In this document: in pieces, positions 1 to 10,033 of the stretch | How positions within the stretch are numbered: the first letter of the stretch is position 1 | Layout of the letters: each line of letters starts with the position of its first letter | Source of the DNA: Methanospirillum hungatei JF-1 | Lineage (GTDB): Archaea > Halobacteriota > Methanomicrobia > Methanomicrobiales > Methanospirillaceae | Assembly (NCBI RefSeq): GCF_000013445.1 | Contig: NC_007796.1 | Span: forward strand, 2,206,936 to 2,270,935 | DNA: 64,000 nucleotides | Direction of reading: 5' to 3' | The notes under the pieces: model-generated | What the model saw: only the letters and a program-made list of their open reading frames with translations | Database searches by the model: none | What the model was told of the DNA's origin: nothing | Translations under genes and position numbers: made by a program

Positions 1-524
1 GGAAATACATCCAGTAATCTTAGAATAAGTAGGGGATCTCCGTTCTCTATCCGGTCCCTGATAGTGGGTTTATTCAGAATTGCATCGAGCACTTGGCGGC
101 TATTGACCGGAATGAGCCCGAATCGTTCCCACCATTCAAGAATGATCCCCAGTTCCACCTGGTCAGAAATCAGAAATTTCAGCCTCCCCCGCTTATTTAA
201 GACCATGTTTGCCAGGGCATCTGCAGCATTCAGGTTGATCAGGTTTTGCAGATCCGGGTTACTCTTGAAGAATATCTGGATGATCATGGCAATCCATCCA
301 AAATCAGGTGAATATGGTCCTTCGGCCCGATGAAAGAGGTATTCAAGATAGGCAATGGAGGAGGATGGAACACCCAGTACCAGATCATCTGATTTGGCAT
401 GTCCTGCGGTGCATCTCTGAATCGCGGTCCGGATATCAGAACCGGTTATGAATTTGCCAATTCGGATCTTCTCTGTGAGGCTGTCAAAACATGGAATGCA
501 GTCACGCCAATGCACCGGTTTCAT
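1..524 (-). CDS. Hypothetical protein, C terminus cut by the window edge
   Basis: An open minus-strand frame runs from an ATG at 524 off the left edge without a stop, giving at least 174 residues. It begins MKPVHWRDCIPCF and contains long aliphatic helical stretches but no motif I recognise and no clear signal peptide. An in-frame GTG at 554-552 overlaps the stop codon of the upstream metallo-hydrolase gene (547-549), so the two genes are probably one operon with translational coupling; which start is used cannot be decided because neither has a convincing Shine-Dalgarno site. Codon use matches the neighbouring genes. Function unknown. Confidence 0.7.
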   Translation of the reverse strand, partial: MKPVHWRDCIPCFDSLTEKIRIGKFITGSDIRTAIQRCTAGHAKSDDLVLGVPSSSIAYLEYLFHRAEGPYSPDFGWIAMIIQIFFKSNPDLQNLINLNAADALANMVLNKRGRLKFLISDQVELGIILEWWERFGLIPVNSRQVLDAILNKPTIRDRIENGDPLLILRLLDVF

Positions 525-546
525 CTCTTCTCTGTGATGTTTGTTT

Positions 547-1485
547 TTACTCACCGCCAAAGTGAAAGGTTGTCCCGACTGTACTGAATACGAAGGCGTG
601 TGGCATTGCCTGGGCCATGGAGACCTGGGCCTCCCACCCGGTACAATGAACAGGTATGATGCATGCAGGCTTTATCTCCTGCAGGGCCAAGATGGTGTCT
701 GGAATGATATTTTTGAAATACGGACCTGATAGGTGGAAACCCCCCATGATTGCGTAAACAGTATCAATGCCGGTTATCTTTTGTGCATACCTGACCGAAT
801 TGATTATTCCTGCATGGGCACAACCTGATATGACAATAAGACCCCTCTCTTTGAGGTGAATGATAAGTGCCTGATCATCACGGAAAACGTCTTTTACAAA
901 TGAATCTCCCTCCCTTGCTTCAAGAACCGGAGAACCCTGCTCAAACGGAGTTATTCGTTCAATCTCTCCGGTAAGCAGAATCTTCTGATTCGCAATCAGT
1001 GAGGGTTCTGTAGACAGGGAGAGTATGCCGCCGGCGTGGGTGACTTTATCGGCAGTCATTGAAGGAAGCGTGGTATACGTGCCATCAGGCCTCTTCTTTC
1101 TCCTCATGGAAAATGCTGCCGGATGGAGATGAACCGGAATACGACAGGATGACTGACGAAGAACGTGGAAAAGAGCACCGATATGATCGAAATGTCCATG
1201 ACTGATGACCACTTCACTGATCTCATCCAGATCAATCCCTAATGTTTTCGCGTTCTCTATGAAGGCCGTTTCTGTAGTCCCGGCATCCATAAGGATAGTA
1301 TGGATCTTCTCCCCGGATCGTACCCTGATCAGAAATGATAACCCATGTTCGGCAAAAAGGGTCTTTCCATCAGAGAGTAATGGCCGGCGAATAAGAGAAT
1401 TCTGCTCCACCATGAGGAGATCAGTGTAATTATCGACCAGGACGGTTACATCCACACGGTCAACCGGACGTAATAGATATGTCAT
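547..1485 (-). CDS. Metallo-beta-lactamase-fold hydrolase, COG1237 / MJ0301-like
   Basis: The 312-residue protein carries the metal-binding HGHFDH motif at about residues 96-101, an upstream DAGT turn near 67-70, a GCAHAG segment and a GGFHL segment towards the C terminus. These last two are typical of the COG1237 branch, whose members have been annotated as dihydropterin-ribofuranosylaminobenzene phosphate synthase-like enzymes (tetrahydromethanopterin-related). The length is normal for this branch and no signal peptide is seen, so it should be cytosolic. The substrate cannot be read from sequence; a role in methanopterin chemistry is only a family-level suggestion. It precedes the partial gene at 1-524 with overlapping codons. 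Confidence 0.8.
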   Translation of the reverse strand: MTYLLRPVDRVDVTVLVDNYTDLLMVEQNSLIRRPLLSDGKTLFAEHGLSFLIRVRSGEKIHTILMDAGTTETAFIENAKTLGIDLDEISEVVISHGHFDHIGALFHVLRQSSCRIPVHLHPAAFSMRRKKRPDGTYTTLPSMTADKVTHAGGILSLSTEPSLIANQKILLTGEIERITPFEQGSPVLEAREGDSFVKDVFRDDQALIIHLKERGLIVISGCAHAGIINSVRYAQKITGIDTVYAIMGGFHLSGPYFKNIIPDTILALQEIKPACIIPVHCTGWEAQVSMAQAMPHAFVFSTVGTTFHFGGE

Positions 1486-2058
1486 AGAATCACAAATTTT
1501 GTCTAATTATCTCTCATATGGAAAAATAAGTCCTTCTTTTGTACTCTGACAGTGCAGTCAGAGGTTGGTATGCAGACATCGCAGGACGCTGAAAAAATAT
1601 TTATACTATTGTGACAATAATACAGATTGTAACCTGCCTGTAGGAATTATCAGAGATCTGGCAGGATTTTGTGGATGGATGCATGAGGTGAAAATAGGTC
1701 TGATCTTCTCATCAGTCTCCATCCATTCATATTTTTTCTTTTCTGATCTGAATATCCTCTGATTACGGAAGACTATCATTAAATATAGTTTAATATCATA
1801 CTATCTGCATTAATCCAGAAAGTTTGACGTAACCTATAAAGTGGATATCAAGTACAGGTTTTGGAATAGCCAATGGTTCATATTGATTATTTCATAACCT
1901 TTTGTCAGGCACTCTCATCATCTGAACAGATTCACCTGTCATAAACATGTCATAATATCATGACCTCTGGAATGTGTGTCGATACAAATGTCTCATATTA
2001 CATTAGGAAATCAGAACAAGTACCGCTTTTTTGATTGTCTCCATAAAAAGGAACCGGC
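1486..2058. other. Divergent intergenic region
   Basis: This 573-base AT-rich stretch separates the divergent metallo-hydrolase and RND exporter genes. It holds a TATA-like run near 1592-1605 but no protein I can support; the short frame at 1565-1762 lacks a ribosome site and family features. Nothing else noted. Confidence 0.5.
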
Positions 2059-4335
2059 ATGTTCAAACCTTTTGACTGGCTGGCGTACCAGATAACGAGA
2101 CATCCGGGTGTTGTCGCCGGAGTCGCCCTGGCTGCTTTTATCGTTGCACTGTATGGCACAACCCTGATTACCATGCAGACCGGCAATGAAGCCTATCTTG
2201 ACAAAAATACTCCCCGTGGCGCATTGCTGGCACACTATGCAGATACCTACGGTTCAGATGCCATTATGGTCATCATCGAGTCTGATGATGTTACGAAAGT
2301 AGATAATCTCTGGTATATTGACAATCTCTTAAACCATATCCAGAATCAGCAGTCGGTTGAGCGGACATCCAGTATTGTGGCACTCTTAAAACAGGGCAAC
2401 AACGGGGTTCTTCCCCGGTCATCTGCAGAGGTTAAAAGGATAATTCAAAATGCTCCTGCAGAGATTGTCAGCCGGAACCTTCCCTCGAATATGATGACAC
2501 TGGGCGTTATCACCCTTGTCCCCGGCCTGTCTGAGGATCGACAAAAGCAGGTTTTGTCAAATATTGAGACCATTGTAAAGACATCCCGTCCTCCCCCGGG
2601 AGTATCTGTCACCTTATCCGGAGAACAGGCCTTTAACCAGGAGATGGGAAGGGAGATGGGATCATCCATGGGGATTTTAATCATGGCGGCGATGATTCTC
2701 ATGGTGATAGCCGTCCTGGCTCTCTTTTCCCATGTCAGGTATGCACTCCTCCCGGTTGTCATCGTTGCAGCAGGCCTTGTACTGACCTTTGGTCTGATGG
2801 GGCTTACGGGAACCCAGATCAGCATGGTGGTTATTGGTGCATTTCCTGTCTTGATTGGAATCGGTATTGACTATGCCATCCAGATTCATTCAAGGCTTGA
2901 TGAGGAGATCTATAAAACTTCGCTTCCTGAAGCGGTTACTACCACCATTACAAAGACCAGCCCTTCGGTCATGGTAGCGATGCTGGCAACATCCACCGGT
3001 TTTATTGCCATGATATTCGGCCCGATACCAATGGTCGGGGATTTTGGTATCACCTGCACATTCGGGGTGATGTCCTGCTATATCGCAGCACTGATCCTTG
3101 TTCCGGTCTTTGCCATGCTGATTCAGTATCGTGGGAAGAGGCAGACGAAAGATCCTGCCCACGATCATGATAGCACCAAGGGCACCGGACAGACGACAAC
3201 AGCCTATGAGGGGAATGCCAAAGAATCCCTGATAGAGAAGTACGACAGGATTTTGGGAAATACCGCATTAAAGATTGCACAGCGCCCGGTTCCGGTATTA
3301 TTATTTGTATTCATTATTGCAGCAATCGGATTTACTCTTGATAACGAAGTTCCCATCAGTGCAGATCAAAAGACGTTTGTGCCCCCTGACATGCCTGCAT
3401 TATTAGACATGAACAAGGTAACACGGACGATGGGGGCGACGACCACCATTCCCATCATTGTATCAGCTGATGATGTCCTGCATCCCGAAAATCTTGCCTG
3501 GATTCAAAATTTCGGTGCATATGTTGTAAGAAAAAATGACAAAGTCACTGATGCAGACAGCATTGCTTCCCTCATCGCAGAGTATAATAATGGCACCCTG
3601 CCGAAAACCAGATTTGAAACGACACAGATTCTCTCTGCCATACCTGATCAGTATAAGAAGCGGTATCTGAATGGGAACACTGAAGCGGTAATTGAATTCT
3701 CAACACGGGATATGGAGATTAAACAGGCGAGAGACCTGATAAAAATCATCAGAAAGGACATGAATTTTTATCCATCCCCCCCAGGGCTGACCATCAGGGT
3801 CACCGGTTCTCTTGAGATGTTCAGCACTCTCATGGATGATATCGACCGGTCAAAAACGTTCATGACCATCCTTGGATTTGTCTTCATCTTCGGATATTTA
3901 CTACTGGTATACCGTCGCCTGAAGGCGGCAGTTCCCCTCATCCCCATAATCGTTATTGTTGGGTGGAACGGGGCTATCATGTATCTTATTGGCCTGGATT
4001 ATACGCCCCTGACCGCGGTCCTTGGATCGATGACGATTGGTGTTGCTTCAGAATATACTATCCTCATCATGGAACGATGTGATGAAGAGCTGGCACGGGG
4101 CCTGCCCCTCTTTGATGCCATACAGGTAAGTGTTCAGAAGATAGGAACAGCAATCACCGTATCCGGCCTGACAACGGTGTTTGGTTTTGCTGCCCTGATG
4201 TTATCTGAGTTCAATATTGTAGCAAATTTTGGAATAACCACAGTAATCACGGTGGTCTTCTCACTCACCGGAGCGATATTTATCATGCCAGCGGTAATCT
4301 CACTGGTATATCAGTTCCAAGGGCAGAAGGTATAG
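2059..4335 (+). CDS. RND-superfamily (MMPL/HAE3-type) membrane exporter
   Basis: A 758-residue integral membrane protein with the two-repeat MMPL/RND plan. One transmembrane helix near residues 18-37 is followed by a large extracytoplasmic loop (about 45-190) and a five-helix bundle (about 200-355). A hydrophilic linker follows, then a second helix near 410-430, a second large loop and a final helix bundle to the C terminus. The GIGIDYAIQI segment and its second-half counterpart near ASEYTILIMERCDEEL are the usual helix-4 signature regions. Archaeal relatives export lipids or hydrophobic compounds by proton motive force; the substrate here is unknown. It stands alone, followed by a T8 tract at about 4367-4374 that may terminate transcription. 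Confidence 0.9.
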   Translation: MFKPFDWLAYQITRHPGVVAGVALAAFIVALYGTTLITMQTGNEAYLDKNTPRGALLAHYADTYGSDAIMVIIESDDVTKVDNLWYIDNLLNHIQNQQSVERTSSIVALLKQGNNGVLPRSSAEVKRIIQNAPAEIVSRNLPSNMMTLGVITLVPGLSEDRQKQVLSNIETIVKTSRPPPGVSVTLSGEQAFNQEMGREMGSSMGILIMAAMILMVIAVLALFSHVRYALLPVVIVAAGLVLTFGLMGLTGTQISMVVIGAFPVLIGIGIDYAIQIHSRLDEEIYKTSLPEAVTTTITKTSPSVMVAMLATSTGFIAMIFGPIPMVGDFGITCTFGVMSCYIAALILVPVFAMLIQYRGKRQTKDPAHDHDSTKGTGQTTTAYEGNAKESLIEKYDRILGNTALKIAQRPVPVLLFVFIIAAIGFTLDNEVPISADQKTFVPPDMPALLDMNKVTRTMGATTTIPIIVSADDVLHPENLAWIQNFGAYVVRKNDKVTDADSIASLIAEYNNGTLPKTRFETTQILSAIPDQYKKRYLNGNTEAVIEFSTRDMEIKQARDLIKIIRKDMNFYPSPPGLTIRVTGSLEMFSTLMDDIDRSKTFMTILGFVFIFGYLLLVYRRLKAAVPLIPIIVIVGWNGAIMYLIGLDYTPLTAVLGSMTIGVASEYTILIMERCDEELARGLPLFDAIQVSVQKIGTAITVSGLTTVFGFAALMLSEFNIVANFGITTVITVVFSLTGAIFIMPAVISLVYQFQGQKV

Positions 4336-4461
4336 CCATATGCAGCTCCGGTGATTTCCAGTCCATTTTTTTTCGGGTATCCGTTTTTTTATATCCTCTG
4401 ACTGGCAGTGGATTCAAATCATTACTATTATCGTCTCATATGCCATGTTCTAATTAGGCAT

Positions 4462-6273
4462 ATGATGATCTCTGTCCTCTATGTAGATGACGAGTCTGAC
4501 TTTTTATTCCTTGGGAAAAATTTTCTGAATAAGGAACCTGACATTACCGTAGATACGGTTACCTCAGCCCAGGAAGCCTTAACAATCCTGAAAACCCGTA
4601 CGTATGATGCCATCATATCCGACTATCAGATGCCGGTTATGGATGGTATCCAGTTTCTTCAGAAAGTTCGTTCCCTCTATGGCCGGATACCCTTTCTTCT
4701 CTTCACCGGGAAGGGCCGTGAGGAGGTGGTCATTACTGCATTAAATTCCGGTGTTGACTTTTATATCCAGAAAGGGGGCGACGCCTTCTCACAGTTTGCC
4801 GAACTTGCCCATAAGATCCGTCAGGCAGTGGAGAGAAAACGGGCCGAGGATCGTCTTATTGAGAGTGACAGGCGGTTTAGAAAGACGCTTCAGACCATGA
4901 AACTCATCGCCTTTCAGTTGGATAGTGATGGAAAGGTGCTGTTCTGTAATGATCATCTGCTTCATCTGACCGGCTGGAGAAGAGAAGAGTTCATGGGCAG
5001 GGATTTTTTTGAGATGGCCGTTCCCGAAGATCTCAGATCCCTAAAGAAACATTCCTTTCAGGAGGCCTTGAAAAAAGGTACCATCTCTCAGCATGAGGAG
5101 ATGAAGCTCCTCCTCCGGAATGGTGAAATCCGGGACATTGACGTGATGAACACGGACCTCAGGGATGAACACGGGGGTCTTATCGGCTATATGTGTATCG
5201 GGGACGATATCACCGACCAAAAAATTGCACAAAAAGAAGTGGAAGCCTGGCGTAACCGGTACAAAATGGTTACGACATCATCCGGCCTTGTTGTCTATGA
5301 TTATGACATGAAACAGGATCAGATCATCATGAGTGAGAATGTCAGTGATGTCTTTGGATATGCATATAATGAGATCAGTCATGGATTTGAACAGTGGCTT
5401 GAACTTGTCCACCCGGATGATCGAAAGGCAGCCCTTGATGCGTTTTATTCAGTGCATACAAACTCCGGGGGAGACGTTGTCAGGTACCGGTTCAGACATG
5501 CTGATGGTCATTATGTCTGGGTAGAGGATAGGGTTTCAGTGCCTGATATCATTGATTCGTACCGGCTTATGGGCATTATGGCTGACATCACCAGGCAGCA
5601 GGAAGCAGAGGAGGCACTGCGGCTCAGTGAGGCACAACTCAAAACAGCGAATACTAAACTCAGTCTTCTCAGCTCCATTACCAGACATGATATCACAAAT
5701 TCACTCAGTGCAATGCAGGGGTACCTCTCTCTTATGGAGGAGTGCGAACCCCATGAAATTCCCGAATTTACAAAAAAACTGCGGGATATAAGCGTGTCAA
5801 TAGAGTCTCAAATAGCCTTTTCACGGGAATATGAAAAGGTCGGGGTATCAGAGCCTGACTGGTTTTGCGTATCTGATATCCTGAAAAACTTACCGTTCGA
5901 GTATATTCGCCTGAACTGTGAAGTTCCTTCCAATCTCCGGATCTATGTTGATCCCATGATTCCGAAGGTCTTTTATAATCTCCTCATCAATGCAAAGAAC
6001 CATGGAAAACACGTCTCTACCATCACTGTTTCATGCAGGAATAATGATTCTTCCCTCATTCTCTCATGGGAGGATGACGGCATTGGTATTCCTCATGAAG
6101 AAAAGGATCTGATCTTTACCTATGGATATGGAAAGAATACCGGGTACGGATTATATCTTATATCTGAAATACTGAAGATTACTTCAATTACCATCTACGA
6201 AACTGGCATACCCGGGAAAGGTGCACGATTTGAGATAGTGGTTCCTTTCGGAGGATACCGGTTTTCTTCATGA
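4462..6273 (+). CDS. Hybrid receiver-PAS-PAS-histidine kinase
   Basis: I start this at the ATG at 4462 because AGG lies just upstream and the receiver fold begins at once (MMISVLYVDDE); an upstream in-frame ATG at 4408 would add an unlikely tail. Order: receiver domain (about 1-120; acidic pair D9/D10, phospho-acceptor D54 in SDYQMP, Lys near 103), PAS 1 (about 125-245), PAS 2 (about 255-385), then a methanogen-type kinase module with an RHD box at about H409 and a HATPase domain with DDGIGIP and GYGKNTGYGL boxes. No membrane helix, so it is a cytosolic sensor. The N-terminal receiver suggests input from another kinase, perhaps the membrane kinase encoded next door. Confidence 0.88.
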   Translation: MMISVLYVDDESDFLFLGKNFLNKEPDITVDTVTSAQEALTILKTRTYDAIISDYQMPVMDGIQFLQKVRSLYGRIPFLLFTGKGREEVVITALNSGVDFYIQKGGDAFSQFAELAHKIRQAVERKRAEDRLIESDRRFRKTLQTMKLIAFQLDSDGKVLFCNDHLLHLTGWRREEFMGRDFFEMAVPEDLRSLKKHSFQEALKKGTISQHEEMKLLLRNGEIRDIDVMNTDLRDEHGGLIGYMCIGDDITDQKIAQKEVEAWRNRYKMVTTSSGLVVYDYDMKQDQIIMSENVSDVFGYAYNEISHGFEQWLELVHPDDRKAALDAFYSVHTNSGGDVVRYRFRHADGHYVWVEDRVSVPDIIDSYRLMGIMADITRQQEAEEALRLSEAQLKTANTKLSLLSSITRHDITNSLSAMQGYLSLMEECEPHEIPEFTKKLRDISVSIESQIAFSREYEKVGVSEPDWFCVSDILKNLPFEYIRLNCEVPSNLRIYVDPMIPKVFYNLLINAKNHGKHVSTITVSCRNNDSSLILSWEDDGIGIPHEEKDLIFTYGYGKNTGYGLYLISEILKITSITIYETGIPGKGARFEIVVPFGGYRFSS

Positions 6274-6439
6274 TGAACTGAAAGCAGGATAGCGGGTATT
6301 TCCTTATATTCTCCTCTATCTTGCATGATTCCTGATTTCTCTGATTTTTCCATCAGACCCATCAATCCAATAGTTTATGCTGATTGGAATCAAAGTTTGT
6401 TGATCCAACTGATAGTATAGACTATCCAGAGAAGGTGTT

Positions 6440-8368
6440 ATGAGCAGGTCAGGAAATAAAGAGTTCCAATATGGTCAATATTCGTTGTCGTACCATATTA
6501 TGCTCATCTTCCTGGTCATAGGGATCATTTGTACAAGCATCATCTTCGCCTATCTCTATCATGTTGAATCTGATTCAATAGAGTCTGAATTTTTACTTTC
6601 CCAACGATATGGGGAGGAAGCCCTTACTCATGCGATCCAGCTGGCAGATCAGAGCCTCTCTTTTTATGATAATGCATATAATCAACCTCTTCGTCTGGCG
6701 CTGCTCGATTATCAAAACCTCTTCCATCAAAACGGGAAGAGTCCTGAAGAGTTGGATTTAGAGGAAATAAAGGAGAAACTGGCGGATTATTTTGATCTCC
6801 CCATCGACCTCTATATCTTTAATTCTTCAGGAGTGATCATTGCCTCAACCTTTCAGCCAGATATTGGGCTTGACTTCTCATTTGCGCCGAAATTCAAAGA
6901 AAGACTGAATACCATCCGGCTTGGAGACTCTGTCGCATTTGATGCCATCGTAACTGGGACAAAACTAGGAGAAGAACGAAAATATGCATATATCCCGACC
7001 CGGGATCATGAGTATATTCTGGAGATTGGGATAAATCTCCAGGTGTTCTTCGAAAAACAGGGGATATCCAAGTATCCACGTCTTGCCCGCTGGTATAAAG
7101 AGACGAGGCAGGATATTGTATCAGTATGGATATTTGACCAGACCTTCAATCAGGCTACCGATATCCGGACTTCCATCCCCGGGTTTGCGGTGTACCCATA
7201 TGAATTTCAGGACCGGACAGATCGTTTTGACAACCTGAAAACGGTCTTTGGAGAAAAAAAGAGCATTGTCGTTACCGGGCCACAACCAAACCAGATTACG
7301 AAATATCTCTATATCCCACAGGTGAAAAGTTCCTCAGTATCATCTGGCCTGTTCGACAAAGTGGCCGAGATCGTCTACTCGACCGAACAGGTACGACAGA
7401 AGAAAGAAAAGGCATTGGTAAAGAATATCCTCAATGCCCTGATGATCATAGCATTTTTATGTCTCATCGCATTTTTCATATCACGGTATGTAACCCGGCC
7501 GGTTTACCAGATAATTGAGGATATTGAGATCATCGCAGATGGAGATTACGATCACCCGATCCGTCGGACAAAGGGGTTTGAGTTTCGAAGACTGGAAGCG
7601 AGTATCCAGAAGATGGTGGGACGGCTGAAAGAGGATATCATCTCAATCAGGCAGAAGACGGATGATCTGAATGATGAGCTACAAAACCGGCGATATGCAG
7701 AGGAGTCTCTTCGGGCAGCAAATCATAAATTATCTCTGCTTGGAACCATTACCAGGCATGATCTGCTGAATCAGATGTCTGTGGTCTCATCAGGATTTGA
7801 CCTTCTTGAGGACGAGATTCCGGTAAATGAACAGAATAATCGGTTAAAAGCCATGATTCGTGATGCTCTGAATTCCATCAGTGATTTGATCCTCTTTACC
7901 CGGATATATGAGCAGATGGGGGTTGACAAACCGGTCTGGCATTCCATAAGCCGGCTAATAAACGAGACGATGAAAAATTTCAGTGATCAGCCCTTAACCG
8001 TTCATGATCTGACGAACGGTCTTCTGGTATGTGCTGACCCAATGTTTGACCGTGTCATCTATAACCTTATAGAAAATTCGCTCCGTCATGGCGGGAGGGT
8101 AAGCCGGATCTCCTGTGATGTGAGGATTGATGATACGTTTGCCATGCTCACCTATTCAGATGACGGATCAGGGGTCCCTGCAGCTGATAAAGAGAAGATC
8201 TTCGCAAGAGGATATGGGAAAAATACCGGTCTTGGACTCTTTCTCACACGGGAGATCCTCTCCCTTACCGGTATAGAGATACGGGAGATTGGAACTTTAG
8301 GGGAAGGTGCATGTTTTGAGATGAAAATTCCACAGGGAAAATGGCGGTTTGAGGATGCCGGTTTGTAA
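6440..8368 (+). CDS. Membrane sensor histidine kinase with extracytoplasmic sensor and HAMP
   Basis: 642 residues. A transmembrane helix (about 15-37) is followed by a roughly 290-residue extracytoplasmic sensor, a second helix (about 335-355), a HAMP segment beginning at SRYVTRPVYQ, a coiled-coil linker, an RHD phospho-acceptor box at about H440 (TITRHDLLNQ) and a HATPase domain with DDGSGVP and GYGKNTGLGL boxes. The kinase half closely resembles that of the preceding gene, so the pair may have arisen by domain exchange or act in one pathway. It has no receiver domain of its own; the hybrid upstream could be its partner. The ligand is unknown. Confidence 0.87.
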   Translation: MSRSGNKEFQYGQYSLSYHIMLIFLVIGIICTSIIFAYLYHVESDSIESEFLLSQRYGEEALTHAIQLADQSLSFYDNAYNQPLRLALLDYQNLFHQNGKSPEELDLEEIKEKLADYFDLPIDLYIFNSSGVIIASTFQPDIGLDFSFAPKFKERLNTIRLGDSVAFDAIVTGTKLGEERKYAYIPTRDHEYILEIGINLQVFFEKQGISKYPRLARWYKETRQDIVSVWIFDQTFNQATDIRTSIPGFAVYPYEFQDRTDRFDNLKTVFGEKKSIVVTGPQPNQITKYLYIPQVKSSSVSSGLFDKVAEIVYSTEQVRQKKEKALVKNILNALMIIAFLCLIAFFISRYVTRPVYQIIEDIEIIADGDYDHPIRRTKGFEFRRLEASIQKMVGRLKEDIISIRQKTDDLNDELQNRRYAEESLRAANHKLSLLGTITRHDLLNQMSVVSSGFDLLEDEIPVNEQNNRLKAMIRDALNSISDLILFTRIYEQMGVDKPVWHSISRLINETMKNFSDQPLTVHDLTNGLLVCADPMFDRVIYNLIENSLRHGGRVSRISCDVRIDDTFAMLTYSDDGSGVPAADKEKIFARGYGKNTGLGLFLTREILSLTGIEIREIGTLGEGACFEMKIPQGKWRFEDAGL

Positions 8369-8896
8369 TGGAGAACCATCAGGCCGGTGTGGATCCTAAT
8401 GTATATACAATGTTCTGCATTATTGTGTTAGGTTTTTTAAAAAACTGGAATATAGGGTTATTTCTTAAAAATATCAGATTATTGGCGACACATGTGGTCC
8501 GGATTATACATCTATAAGAACTATTTCCCTGCTCTGAATGTAATGATGGCGCACCTGTAATTGTCAGACATCATGGGATTATTGTTCAGGTTATATAGAA
8601 AAGAATTATAAGTGATGACCTGAAATCCATATATTTTGAAGGATATAAAACCGATTTAATACGCTTTTTTTCAATAAAAAGAGATAAATTATCGTCTTTT
8701 AATATAGCCAAAGGATAGGGTCAGACGCCTGTCTGCCACATCCACGACCGTGTTTTTTTCATTGAAGTGATTTTCTTCACCCAATCCAAATATCTGCAAT
8801 AATCTGGCAAATCGTGAAAATAGGGAATTTTTTTGGAGTAAGAAATTTATAAAAACCGGGTGTTTTTTATCGGGAGGATGGTTTTTCCTTCATCTC
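8369..8896. other. Intergenic region between convergent genes
   Basis: About 530 AT-rich bases between the 3' ends of the sensor kinase and the ComEC-like gene. T-rich runs near 8667-8670 and 8829-8833 could end transcription. I see no gene, RNA or repeat here. Confidence 0.5.
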
Positions 8897-9748
8897 TCAT
8901 CCTGGTGGCCTGGTCTCTATGACACTGATCAGAGATATGGATCCGGCAGGAGATGTGCGTGTGGATCCTGTCGTGTACTTCTCACCATCCGTTGTAATAA
9001 GAATGGTTCCTCTGATATCAGTCTGAAATACCTCTGCCCCGACAGCCTCCAGTCCCATCACGGTTGCTTTATTGGGGCCTTTTCCGATCCGTCCGACACT
9101 GATGACAGCCACTTCAGGTTTTAAGCGATGAATAAAGCCGGCATCATATGCCTCCCGTGATCCATGATCCGGGACACGAAGGATCTGGATGGGATCAGGA
9201 ATGGAGATATCCGGTGAACCGTTCTGTGAAAGGAGGAGCATGGATACATTTCCAACGGTGATCTTCAGAACCGCCTCATCATATCCGGTCTGATCTGTCT
9301 GGTTAGCCGGAATGACTTCAATAGACGCATCTTTCCCAATAGAAATGATATCACCGGCTGTCAGAGGTGAGTGCGGGATTGATTCATTCTGTATCTTCTC
9401 GAGGACCCGTCCATAATATGGATATACCTGACCGGTTCCGGTATCGCGATAATCGTGTACGACTGTCCGGTTCATAACCTCCAGGATTCCCCCGGTCTTA
9501 CCCGGATCCATACTGGTCACCAGGAAGAGATCCAGAGCGGTGATATTATGGTCGGACAGATATGCCGCTGTGGTGTTCCGGTCAGGTCCTGCATCGATCA
9601 AGGTATATGTCCCTGCTGTCTCCACCAGGACTGCATCACCGGTTCCGACATCAATGACATGAATGGTTGTCTCCTCTGCCGTTCCTGGTGAAAACACAAG
9701 TAATAGCAGGATAGAGGTAAAAATTATTAATATGTGAAATCTTTTCAT
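8897..9748 (-). CDS. Secreted ComEC-like beta-lactamase-fold protein lacking metal ligands
   Basis: The 283-residue protein begins with a signal peptide (MKRF followed by a hydrophobic core to about residue 22) and continues with the ComEC/Rec2 C-terminal style fold: HVIDVGTGDAVLVET, TLIDAGPD and VTSMDPGKTGG. In active relatives the last segment is an HxHxDH zinc site; here only the Asp of that motif remains, so the protein is unlikely to be a metal hydrolase of the usual type. It may bind or recognise something at the cell surface. It is monocistronic as far as visible. The family assignment rests on the order of motifs and not on catalytic residues. Confidence 0.75.
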   Translation of the reverse strand: MKRFHILIIFTSILLLLVFSPGTAEETTIHVIDVGTGDAVLVETAGTYTLIDAGPDRNTTAAYLSDHNITALDLFLVTSMDPGKTGGILEVMNRTVVHDYRDTGTGQVYPYYGRVLEKIQNESIPHSPLTAGDIISIGKDASIEVIPANQTDQTGYDEAVLKITVGNVSMLLLSQNGSPDISIPDPIQILRVPDHGSREAYDAGFIHRLKPEVAVISVGRIGKGPNKATVMGLEAVGAEVFQTDIRGTILITTDGEKYTTGSTRTSPAGSISLISVIETRPPG

Positions 9749-10033
9749 GGTGTATTGATACCCCCCGTTCCGGGCATATCATACGTTGTCCAACGTCCCT
9801 CAAATGGCTTCTTCTTTGGAGGCGGTTTCACAAATCAATTTTGATAATACAATTAAGGAATTAACATGTGAATATGAAAGTTCACACGCTGAATTTGTCT
9901 TATAACGCTCATGAAAACATTCATCCAACAGCCTCTTTGTTGCGATGATATGCGATATGATTGAGGAATATTCCCAATGGGAGTGATATCTATAAACATT
10001 GACAGTAAAGATGTATAATCAGACAATAATTTT

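Noticed and set aside
1565-1762. 65-codon open frame in the spacer before the RND exporter
   Set aside because: No ribosome site, no family features, AT-rich non-coding composition.
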